Assembly (NCBI GenBank): GCA_026195755.1
Contig: JAPHRL010000081.1
Location: forward strand, 1-18,524
DNA from: Kangiella sp.
Lineage (GTDB): Bacteria; Pseudomonadota; Gammaproteobacteria; Enterobacterales; Kangiellaceae
Direction of reading: 5' to 3'
Length of the DNA: 18,524 bases
The first letter of the stretch is position 1. Every line of letters starts with the position of its first letter. Under the pieces are notes generated by a model. The model had not been told where the DNA came from, ran no database searches, and saw only the letters and a list, made by a program, of their open reading frames with translations. Both the position numbers and the translations under genes were made by a program. Shown here piece after piece: positions 1 through 6,262 of this stretch.

Positions 1-261
1 AATCGTGTCATTAATAATGATTCTCCAATCATTTAATGGAAATGTTCCGGAAGCACTTGTATCGTCAAAGTGGATTCTCAAGTTGTTCTCTTTTAATCTG
101 ACGGTATCGAAACCAAAATTTTCACCATCAATACAATCGATACCAACACAATGACTCCCTTGTACGATAACATCATCTGCATGAACAACATCTGCTTTAG
201 CATCCATACCCACAACAGCTGTAAATACAGCTAACCCCATTACACATTTATTGTTAAACAT
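1..261 (-). CDS. N-terminal part of an exported, adhesin-like protein (runs off window)
   Basis: The first 87 codons are visible, open to the window edge. Residues 1-23 look like a signal peptide (MFNNKCVMGLAVFTAVVGMDAKA), with cleavage likely after AKA. The mature part begins DVVHADDVIVQGSHCVG and continues through GENFGFDTVRLKENN, then FDDTS and NDWRI. From memory, this block (VIVQGS..CVG..C..GE.FG.DT.R.KENNLRI.FDDTS) recurs at the N-terminus of large secreted proteins of environmental bacteria, often before repeats resembling tail-fibre or trimeric surface proteins; I could not check this here. The start is supported by AGGAG seven bases upstream, which overlaps the stop codon of the preceding gene, so the two are probably translationally coupled. 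The function is unknown; a surface or secreted structural protein is the best guess. Confidence 0.75.
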   Translation of the reverse strand, partial: MFNNKCVMGLAVFTAVVGMDAKADVVHADDVIVQGSHCVGIDCIDGENFGFDTVRLKENNLRIHFDDTSASGTFPLNDWRIIINDTI

Positions 262-271
262 ATCCCTGCTC

Positions 272-706
272 CTACTTGAAACTATTAATATTGTCTTCGC
301 TTTCAGATTGCTCTTCTACGAATCGCCCATTCACTATTGAAAAAGATCCATAAACTTTCTCAGAAGTGCCCAAATTACGTTTTGCGTTAACTCTGCCGTT
401 TCTTGGGTCAGTAACTGTCTCCTCACCTTTTTCAGTGAAAAGTATAAGCTCATACTCGTATAAGCCATCTTCTTTGAGATTCAACTCATAAACAGGAATT
501 AAAGACTGTCCTTGATAAACTTGGTAAGTCTGACTTACTCCATTCGGGCCAGAAAGCTTTAGAACTCCTTGTTGATCGTATTTAAGCTGTTTAAGCTGTA
601 TTTGGTCAGCACTAAACATCAACTGTTCATTAGCATTTGCATTTTGATTAACTGAAAACCCTAATAAAATCAATATGATAGCACTTATTATTTTTCCTCT
701 ATCCAT
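272..706 (-). CDS. Small secreted protein of unknown function
   Basis: I do not recognise a family. The chosen ATG gives 144 residues and is preceded by AAGGGG six bases upstream. An upstream in-frame start at 763 would add 19 residues (MCYLYGCFDCEAV...) that spoil the signal peptide and have no ribosome binding site. Residues 1-25 (MDRGKIISAIILILLGFSVN, then QNANA) form a clear signal peptide with cleavage after ANA. The mature domain of about 120 residues is hydrophilic, rich in Glu, Gln and Tyr, has no cysteine, and alternates in a way that suggests beta strands, with a Glu/Ser-rich tail (EEQSESEDN). It ends 10 bases before the exported protein downstream, so the pair is probably one transcript. 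It could be a periplasmic accessory factor for that protein, but this is inference from position only. Confidence 0.8.
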   Translation of the reverse strand: MDRGKIISAIILILLGFSVNQNANANEQLMFSADQIQLKQLKYDQQGVLKLSGPNGVSQTYQVYQGQSLIPVYELNLKEDGLYEYELILFTEKGEETVTDPRNGRVNAKRNLGTSEKVYGSFSIVNGRFVEEQSESEDNINSFK

Positions 707-763
707 AATATTCCCCTTCTTGTTAACTGCTTCACAATCGAAGCACCCATATAAATAACACAA

Positions 764-1114
764 AAATGCTTTAATTCATATATGCATTAAGTACTAACAA
801 TTTAGGATTTACTTTAAAATCGGGCTTGCCTCTTACCTAAGAAGTAAAGATATTGTTTAAAACAAGCCATTAACACCCATAATTTCAATTGGTTAATGAG
901 CATGCCAATAACTGTTAGTCAAAAGATAAGCAAAGAAATAAGTCAAGAAATCATCGTCCAAGCAGCCAGCTCCTTCGATTTAGCGCTTATCTATTGGCTC
1001 GACGATACTTAAACATGTCACAAGTGCCTTGCGATGTTCTTTCGTTGCTTATAATCAGGAGCAGACTCGACGCAAGTCTTTAATCTAACCGCAACCAGGA
1101 TCGCTACGGAATTC
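764..1114. other. Intergenic stretch without an intact gene
   Basis: AT-rich, with no long frame on either strand. Its right end borders the dxs remnant. The longest ATG frames are 36 codons at 902-1012 (+) and about 29 codons ending near 815 (-). Neither has a ribosome binding site and neither resembles a family I know. The sequence just upstream of 706 should hold the promoter of the secreted-protein pair, but I see no convincing -35/-10 pair. No terminator, tRNA or repeat array was seen. Confidence 0.5.
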
Positions 1115-1302
1115 GCTGAACTCATTTAAGCCACCATGAACAATGCAGACTAGGCTATAAACGAGTCCCTGCTTAACAACAATATTCCAATCAAAGTCAA
1201 AACTTAGGAGTTCCCGATGGATTCGTTAAGCATAGCGACATTAAAGAATTGTTCAAAAGAATTGGATTAACTGCAGAAGATATTATTAAGAGTTTAATTT
1301 GA
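1115..1302 (+). pseudogene. dxs: Decayed 3' end of dxs (1-deoxy-D-xylulose-5-phosphate synthase)
   Basis: The frame ending at the TGA at 1300-1302 reads LGVPDGFVKHSDIKELF followed by KRIGLTAEDIIKSLI. This is the usual extreme C-terminus of DXS (pattern GLPD.F...G....L....GL...GI...I). Just upstream, in the next frame, 1154-1204 reads AINESLLNNNIPIKVKT, matching the DXS segment after the GGAGSA motif. One base is missing at about 1204 (ACTTA where ACTTTA is expected). Further upstream the match decays: TAG at 1151, TAA at 1124, and the ENA.GGAGS region is shortened. No start or N-terminal domain is present, so it cannot make the enzyme. In E. coli dxs converges on pgpA, and in Pseudomonas it lies close to the same cluster, so this is likely a relic of vertical descent. 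A functional dxs should exist elsewhere in the genome. Confidence 0.75.
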
Positions 1303-1363
1303 TTCTATATATTTAAAAAATTTAGTTTTCGAAAATTTAAGCAGTGCTAGAGGGCGTATACTA

Positions 1364-1954
1364 TTAAAAGGAGGCCTCTTTTATTAAAGAACTTCTGAGT
1401 GTCATAAAGGCTACTACGACTTCCGAGTCGCTATTGTTTTTTGTTGATATAGTATAACCATCTTGACTAGATGTTGAATATTGATATGACTCACCGTCAG
1501 CAACAACTTCTATTCTGTAGTTACCCTCTCGCTTCCTGACTTTATCAATTAGAGATGCCATTGCAATTTTGGTTATTTCACTCTGAAACTTACTATACGT
1601 CTGTTCATCAATAACAACTGTCTTTAATACAATATTTTTTTTAAAATCAGAATAAGATAAATCAGGCTTCGTTCTTAGCATATCAAAAGCTTGAGCAACA
1701 ATTGATTTACCTTGCGTTTCAATTAGCCTTATTGTTCGGGAGTCCTTATCAATCACTAGATAAATATCATCAGTCTGACCATGAAACTTAGTACGCCTAA
1801 AACTATAGTCACCCTCTGTTAAGGGCATATATTCATGGTAAAAAGAAGTGATATAAGCTCGACTTTGCCCACTGATATCAGTTTTAGCTATTCTAGCGCC
1901 ACAAGCTTGAAGCAAGAGTACTACAAAAGCGAATAGGAATATTCTCAAAAACAT
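1364..1954 (-). CDS. Putative outer-membrane lipoprotein of unknown function
   Basis: 196 residues. The N-terminus MFLRIFLFAFVVLLLQACGA is a lipoprotein signal with lipobox LQAC and the acylated cysteine at residue 18. Gly at +2 is not an inner-membrane retention signal, so the outer membrane is likely. The rest is a soluble periplasmic domain of about 175 residues with no other cysteine and no family I recognise. It alternates short beta-like segments (DDIYLVIDKDSRTIRLIE, NYRIEVVADGESYQYS) with one helical stretch (around residues 115-145). The start is supported by AGAGG about six bases upstream, overlapping the TAG stop of pgpA nine bases away. It is therefore the promoter-distal member of the rib-nusB-thiL-pgpA transcript, probably translationally coupled. 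Its position next to the dxs relic suggests that it was inserted where dxs used to converge on pgpA. Confidence 0.8.
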   Translation of the reverse strand: MFLRIFLFAFVVLLLQACGARIAKTDISGQSRAYITSFYHEYMPLTEGDYSFRRTKFHGQTDDIYLVIDKDSRTIRLIETQGKSIVAQAFDMLRTKPDLSYSDFKKNIVLKTVVIDEQTYSKFQSEITKIAMASLIDKVRKREGNYRIEVVADGESYQYSTSSQDGYTISTKNNSDSEVVVAFMTLRSSLIKEASF

Positions 1955-1963
1955 GCCAAACCT

Positions 1964-2440
1964 CTATAAAGCAATGATAACGGCCATCCCCTGCAGCACC
2001 ATCCAGGCAAAAACTCCCGCCAACAAATCATCTATCATTATTCCAAAACCACCGTGGACTTTCTTGTCGAGCCACTTAATCGGCCAAGGTTTAATGATGT
2101 CGAAGATTCGGAACAGGATGAAACCAATAATGGGCCACACCCAGCCTGCTGGTGCGGCAATCATGGTAACAAAATAACCACAAAATTCGTCCCAGACGAT
2201 TCCTGGATGATCGTGCACACCAAGCTTTTTCGCGCTGTAATGACATATGCCGATGCCGACAATACTTAGCAGCACGGTCGCTGCGATATACCAAGAAAGA
2301 CTTAACATCGACAAACCATACCAGAGTGGAATGGCGGCCAGAGTTCCCCATGTGCCGGGAGCTTTTGGTAGCAGGCCTGAGCCAAAACCAAAGGCGAGGA
2401 AGTGGATTGGATTTTTTAATACGGTTTGGCTCAATGACAT
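1964..2440 (-). CDS. pgpA: Phosphatidylglycerophosphatase A
   Basis: Removes phosphate from phosphatidylglycerophosphate to give phosphatidylglycerol, in the inner membrane. The 158 residues match the family length. Visible signatures are GFGSGLLPKAPGTWGTLAA (residues 18-36), PGIVWDEFCGYFV (around 79-91), the FDIIKPWPIKWLDKKVHGG block and the acidic IMIDDLLAG motif (around 134-142), with hydrophobic membrane segments between them. It follows thiL by 23 bases and precedes a lipoprotein gene by 9. The ribosome binding site is weak (AAGAA about 11 bases upstream), so coupling to thiL is plausible. The thiL-pgpA pairing is standard in gammaproteobacteria. Confidence 0.95.
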   Translation of the reverse strand: MSLSQTVLKNPIHFLAFGFGSGLLPKAPGTWGTLAAIPLWYGLSMLSLSWYIAATVLLSIVGIGICHYSAKKLGVHDHPGIVWDEFCGYFVTMIAAPAGWVWPIIGFILFRIFDIIKPWPIKWLDKKVHGGFGIMIDDLLAGVFAWMVLQGMAVIIAL

Positions 2441-2463
2441 AGTGAATAGATTCTTGTAGTTAT

Positions 2464-3435
2464 TTACTCTGAGAAATGTTGCCAGCCTGGGCGTTTTGAC
2501 TGATATGGCTTGCCATTCAAGACTAGCTGAAGATTACCTTTTTCTTCATCCATGATGGTGCCGATGCGATGGACATTCACTTTAAAGTCTTCAGCCAGAT
2601 TGAGAATCTTATTACGCATGCTGTGTTTCGCGGTAAAACATAATTCATAATCATCACCACCATTGAGCGCATATTCGCGCGCCTGCTCTAAGCCCACGCA
2701 TTGAATTAGCTGTTCCGATAATGGCAGCGATCCTATTTTGATTTTTGCCGAACACCGACTCTGCTCCAGTATATGCCCTAGGTCGGCCAGCAAACCATCG
2801 GAAATATCAATTGCCGAATGCGCCAGCTTAGCTAACTTTTTGGCAAAAGTTATAGGAGGGTTTGGGCGCAGCAATCGCTGCAGGAGATAACTTTCAGCTT
2901 CATTTAAATCGCTACTTTGAGCTTTTTCATACAACCCGAGCGCTGCTGCAGCATCGCCCACATGACCAGTTACCCAGATGTCATCATCCAGCTGGGCTGA
3001 CTTGCGTAACATCGCCTTGTCCGCTTTAACGGATCCAAGAACATTTACGGTGATGGTCAATGGTCCTTGTGTAGTATCGCCACCAATCAAAGGTATAGCG
3101 AAATCGTTACTGGCCTGCTGCAAACCTGAGCTAAAAGCTTTGAGCCAAGCCTCATCGACTTTTGGCAAAGCTATTGCCAAAGTAAAACCCAATGGCTTAG
3201 CTCCCATCGCTGCCAAGTCACTGACGTTAACGGCTAAAGACTTATAAGCGATATCGGCTGGGGCAGTATCTGAAAAAAAATGCACACCATCAACAAGCGT
3301 ATCGACGGAAGTGACTAGTTGACGTTTGTCGGGAACAGAAAGCACTGCACAGTCATCGCCAATCCCTTCGACCACTGTGCCAGATGTCGATTGGCTAAAA
3401 CTGAAATACTCCTTTATCAGTTCAAACTCTTTCAT
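2464..3435 (-). CDS. thiL: Thiamine-monophosphate kinase
   Basis: Phosphorylates thiamine monophosphate with ATP to give the cofactor thiamine diphosphate; cytosolic. The 323 residues fit the family. Signatures in order are GIGDDCAV (residues 24-31, metal/ATP-binding aspartates 27 and 28), VDTLVDGVHF (44-53), IGGDTTQG (117-124), DISDGLLADLGH (210-221) and NGGDDYELCFT (258-268). All expected metal-binding acidic residues are present. It lies 24 bases after nusB and 23 before pgpA. No good Shine-Dalgarno sequence precedes the ATG, so translation may depend on the upstream gene. Nothing suggests damage or transfer. Confidence 0.97.
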   Translation of the reverse strand: MKEFELIKEYFSFSQSTSGTVVEGIGDDCAVLSVPDKRQLVTSVDTLVDGVHFFSDTAPADIAYKSLAVNVSDLAAMGAKPLGFTLAIALPKVDEAWLKAFSSGLQQASNDFAIPLIGGDTTQGPLTITVNVLGSVKADKAMLRKSAQLDDDIWVTGHVGDAAAALGLYEKAQSSDLNEAESYLLQRLLRPNPPITFAKKLAKLAHSAIDISDGLLADLGHILEQSRCSAKIKIGSLPLSEQLIQCVGLEQAREYALNGGDDYELCFTAKHSMRNKILNLAEDFKVNVHRIGTIMDEEKGNLQLVLNGKPYQSKRPGWQHFSE

Positions 3436-3459
3436 AACAAGATTTGATAGCTTGTATAG

Positions 3460-3888
3460 CTATTCGTGCGGACGCAAAGCTTTACTGATTTTATCGAGCA
3501 CACCATTAACGAATTTATGGCCATCGGTCGCGCCAAAAGTTTTGGCTAACTCAATACCTTCGTTAATCACCACCTTCTTCGGCACATCAACTCGCTTTTT
3601 AAGCTCGAACGCTGATAAGCGAATTATGGCACGCTCAATTGGGTCAATCCCCTCAATCTCACGCTCCAGTGCAGGCGCTAACGCCTCATCAATTTCATCT
3701 AAGTTGGTTAACACGCCTGAGAACAACTCCTGAAAGTAAACTGTGTCCACTTTCTTGGCGTTCATGGTGGTTAGATATTGCGCTTCGATCTCATTCAAGG
3801 GATTGTCAGACATTTGCCATTGGTAAATCGCCTGCATGGCATATTCTCTGGCACGACGGCGCATAGCAGGTTTGAAAGTAGTACTCAT
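3460..3888 (-). CDS. nusB: Transcription antitermination factor NusB
   Basis: Binds boxA RNA together with ribosomal protein S10 (NusE) as part of the antitermination complex on rRNA operons. The all-helical protein has 142 residues. The basic N-terminus (MRRRAREYAMQAIYQWQM) and C-terminal WVNEGIELAKTFG-like block, here VVINEGIELAKTFG followed by FVNGVLDKI, are diagnostic. The start overlaps the ribH stop by four bases (ATGA at 3885-3888), a classic coupled junction. The ribH-nusB-thiL order is widespread in proteobacteria. Confidence 0.97.
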   Translation of the reverse strand: MSTTFKPAMRRRAREYAMQAIYQWQMSDNPLNEIEAQYLTTMNAKKVDTVYFQELFSGVLTNLDEIDEALAPALEREIEGIDPIERAIIRLSAFELKKRVDVPKKVVINEGIELAKTFGATDGHKFVNGVLDKISKALRPHE

Positions 3889-4370
3889 GAGCGTTTCTCT
3901 TGTAGTGCGCGTGTTAGGTTGATCATTTCAACAGCGGTTGCAGCGGCTTCGCCACCCTTATTCATTTTCTCAGGATTAGCGCGCTCTTCTGCCTGCTCTT
4001 CTGTATTGACCGTTAAAATACCAAAAATAACCGGAATATCATTATCCAATGAGGCTCGCATCAAACCAGAACTGGACTCAGCACAGACATAATCAAAATG
4101 CGGTGTATCGCCTCGAATGACAACGCCGATTGCAATCACAGCGTCAAATTGCTCAGTTTTAGCAACCTGCTGTACCGCATAGGGTAATTCATACGCGCCC
4201 GCCACATCAAAAAACTCAATACTCTCAGCCGGCACATTGAGCTCTTGCAAACGCGTCTTAGCTCCAGCAATCATTTGATTAATGATTGGCAAATTGAAAC
4301 GGGCATGGACAACGGCGATACGGCCACCCTGGTACTCTGTTGCAGAAAAGTCTAACTTGAAGTCGCTCAT
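3885..4370 (-). CDS. ribH: 6,7-dimethyl-8-ribityllumazine synthase (riboflavin synthase beta chain)
   Basis: Condenses 5-amino-6-ribitylaminouracil with 3,4-dihydroxy-2-butanone 4-phosphate to give the lumazine precursor of riboflavin; usually forms large oligomers in the cytosol. The 161 residues carry ARFN (23-26), the substrate-binding VAGAYELP (56-63), GVVIRGDTPHFDYVC (82-96, with catalytic His91) and FGILTVNTEEQAEERA in the C-terminal part. The Shine-Dalgarno sequence is weak (AGGT about 12 bases upstream). It is separated from ribBA by 149 bases holding a UUCG hairpin, the widest gap inside the cluster, and overlaps nusB by four bases. FMN-riboswitch sequence was not seen in the gap. 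Confidence 0.97.
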   Translation of the reverse strand: MSDFKLDFSATEYQGGRIAVVHARFNLPIINQMIAGAKTRLQELNVPAESIEFFDVAGAYELPYAVQQVAKTEQFDAVIAIGVVIRGDTPHFDYVCAESSSGLMRASLDNDIPVIFGILTVNTEEQAEERANPEKMNKGGEAAATAVEMINLTRALQEKRS

Positions 4371-4407
4371 TGGTATGGATTACCTGAAATTTTAGCTTAT
4401 ATCTTTA

Positions 4408-4431
4408 TGCAAAACGTGGCCGAAGCCACGT
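4408..4431 (-). terminator. UUCG hairpin between ribBA and ribH (possible attenuator or weak terminator)
   Basis: On the minus strand a perfect 7-bp stem, ACGTGGC and GCCACGT, closes the loop TTCG in the C(UUCG)G context of very stable tetraloops. It is followed by only a short T run (TTTTGC). It lies about 90 bases after the ribBA stop and about 45 before ribH. The short U tract makes full termination doubtful; partial attenuation or mRNA processing and stabilisation is as likely. Confidence 0.5.
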
Positions 4432-4519
4432 CTGATTAGTCGTTATTGTAATACGAAACTGTTGGCTAAGCTATCTTATACAAAGCCCTCTTAAAAGGCC
4501 CCAACAATAGTTCTCTGCA

Positions 4520-5638
4520 TTACTGGTCCGGTGCTATGTTCTCAACAATCTCAAGGCCATAGCCTGCCAGGCCTGTATATTGACTGCCTGAGCTTAGTAA
4601 GCGCATCTTATGCACACCAAGTTCAGCTAGAATTTGCGAGCCGATGCCAACGGTACGTTTTTTCTGACGCTTCTGCTCTTGAGTTAAAGGCTCACCTTTG
4701 TCTTCCTGCTCAAAACGATGAATGCGATTCAATACTTCTTCGCTCGATTCTTTATTGGCAAGTACCACCACCACACCTTCACCTTCTTTTCCGATTCGCT
4801 CAATCGCTTTACTCAAGCCCCAACCCGGCTTTCTGCCACGCTGCGCTTCCAACAAATCACCTAAGCTATCGGTTAAGTGAACACGTACTAACGTCGAAGT
4901 ATCATTCTTTGGGTTGCCTTTAACTAAAGCAAAATGCACTTGACCATCGATGGTGTCGCGGTAGGTGTGCAAGCGGAACTCGCCGTGCTCTGTTGGCCAA
5001 TGGCATTCACTGACTTTCTCGACCGTTTTCTCTTTGGTGGAACGATATTCGATTAAATCGGCGATTGTACCTATTTTAAGATCATGTTCCTGTGCAAACT
5101 TTTCCAGGTCAGGACGACGTGCCATGGTGCCGTCTTCATTTAGGATCTCAACAATTACCGCTGCTGGCTCAAAGCCCGCCAAACGCGCTAAATCACAACT
5201 CGCCTCGGTGTGTCCGGCACGATTTAAGACACCACCCGGTTTCGCCATAATCGGGAAGATATGTCCAGGCTGTACGATGTCCGATGGTTTTGCATTTGGC
5301 GCCACCGCCATTTGTACAGTACGCGCCCGGTCTGCTGCGGAAATACCGGTCGACACACCTTCTGATGCTTCGATCGAGACGGTAAAGTTAGTGCTAAAAC
5401 GAGCACCATTTTGTTGCGACATCAACGGCAGATTCAATTGCTCACAACGCTCGCGCGTCATCGGTAAACAGATTAATCCGCGGCCATAACGTGCCATAAA
5501 ATTGATGTCTTCTGGGCGCACCTGAGTAGCCGCCATCACTAGATCACCTTCATTCTCGCGATCTTCGTCATCCATCAGAATAACCATTTTGCCCTGACGG
5601 ATATCTTCAATAATTTCTTCGATGCTATTTAATTGCAT
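4520..5638 (-). CDS. ribBA: 3,4-dihydroxy-2-butanone 4-phosphate synthase fused to a degenerate GTP cyclohydrolase II domain
   Basis: The N-terminal domain (residues 1-200) makes 3,4-dihydroxy-2-butanone 4-phosphate from ribulose 5-phosphate. Its signatures are intact: DDEDRENEGDL (23-33), ARYGRGLICLPMT (49-61), GISAADRA (98-105) and RAGHTEAS (140-147). The C-terminal half is related to GTP cyclohydrolase II, but after RVH it reads LTDSLGDLLEAQRG, where active enzymes have the zinc site with three cysteines (SECLTGD...RCDCG). The QEGRGIGL block is also replaced, by LANKESSEE. It is therefore probably monofunctional, the RibB-X type known in proteobacteria, and a separate ribA should exist. 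The start ATG at 5638 fits the family N-terminus (M.LNSIEEI); a GTG at 5647 would add three residues without a better ribosome binding site. It begins 13 bases after the ribE stop. Confidence 0.95.
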   Translation of the reverse strand: MQLNSIEEIIEDIRQGKMVILMDDEDRENEGDLVMAATQVRPEDINFMARYGRGLICLPMTRERCEQLNLPLMSQQNGARFSTNFTVSIEASEGVSTGISAADRARTVQMAVAPNAKPSDIVQPGHIFPIMAKPGGVLNRAGHTEASCDLARLAGFEPAAVIVEILNEDGTMARRPDLEKFAQEHDLKIGTIADLIEYRSTKEKTVEKVSECHWPTEHGEFRLHTYRDTIDGQVHFALVKGNPKNDTSTLVRVHLTDSLGDLLEAQRGRKPGWGLSKAIERIGKEGEGVVVVLANKESSEEVLNRIHRFEQEDKGEPLTQEQKRQKKRTVGIGSQILAELGVHKMRLLSSGSQYTGLAGYGLEIVENIAPDQ

Positions 5639-5651
5639 AGTTCTCACACAT

Positions 5652-6260
5652 TTATTGAGGTTTTACAGCTCCGGTCTGCATCAAGCGCTCTAAATAACGA
5701 GCAATGAGATCAATTTCCAAATTGACCCTGGTTCCCACTTCGTAGCTATCTGCAATGGTTTCCTGCAAAGTATGTGGGACCAGATTGAGGAAAAAACAAT
5801 CCTCTTTTATTTGATTAACGGTCAGGCTGGTGCCATCAACCGTAATCGAGCCTTTAATGGCGATATAGTGTAACACGTCTTTTGGGGCGCGAATGGTGTA
5901 CTGTATCGAACGTCCAGCGTCTTCGATTGCCATCACTTCTCCAATGCCATCGACGTGGCCGCTGACCATATGGCCTCCAAATCGAGTAGTCGGCAACATG
6001 GCTTTTTCAAAATTGACTGGCTGCTGCTCCTGATAATGCTTAAAGCAGGTAACCTTAATAGTTTCCACTGACACATCAGCGGCAAACCCATCGTCATATT
6101 GTTCAATAACAGTCAGGCAAACACCATTACAGGCAATACTGTCACCCAACTCAACATCGGACAAATCCAGCTTGCCCGTCTGAAAGCGGTAACGTGCATC
6201 CTCCCCTTTTGGCTCAATGGCTGCAATATGACCTGTTGCCTCAATAATTCCGGTAAACAT
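5652..6260 (-). CDS. ribE: Riboflavin synthase, alpha chain
   Basis: Dismutates two molecules of 6,7-dimethyl-8-ribityllumazine into riboflavin and the pyrimidine precursor; cytosolic homotrimer. The 202 residues form two lumazine-binding repeats. The first has MFTGIIEATG (1-10), CNGVCLTV (44-51) and FEKAMLPTTRFGGHMVSGHV (84-103). The second has GSITVDGTSLTVNQI (137-151). The start is the near-invariant MFTGII. An AAGG seven bases upstream lies inside the end of ribD, whose TAG stop is two bases before the ATG, so translation is probably coupled. This gene is called ribC in E. coli and ribE in many other genomes. Confidence 0.97.
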   Translation of the reverse strand: MFTGIIEATGHIAAIEPKGEDARYRFQTGKLDLSDVELGDSIACNGVCLTVIEQYDDGFAADVSVETIKVTCFKHYQEQQPVNFEKAMLPTTRFGGHMVSGHVDGIGEVMAIEDAGRSIQYTIRAPKDVLHYIAIKGSITVDGTSLTVNQIKEDCFFLNLVPHTLQETIADSYEVGTRVNLEIDLIARYLERLMQTGAVKPQ

Positions 6261-6262
6261 AA

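Noticed and set aside
902..1012. 36-codon ATG frame on the plus strand
   Set aside because: No ribosome binding site, no recognisable family, and it lies in a decayed region; it is expected by chance.
1..1363. Insertion sequence or prophage explaining the accessory left end
   Set aside because: No transposase, integrase, terminal inverted repeat or target duplication could be found in the visible part.
1366..1385. GAGGCCTC palindrome flanked by A and T runs as a terminator for the lipoprotein gene
   Set aside because: The palindrome has no loop, the flanks pair imperfectly, and part of it is the end of the coding sequence.
1953..2459. Plus-strand frames of 70-75 codons opposite pgpA and similar frames opposite other genes
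   Set aside because: They are antisense shadows of well-supported conserved genes and have no independent coding evidence.
4371..4519. FMN riboswitch in the gap before ribH or upstream of the rib genes
   Set aside because: The conserved RFN core (AGGGCGGGG...CCCCACCGGCGGT) is not present on the minus strand here or upstream of ribD or ribBA.
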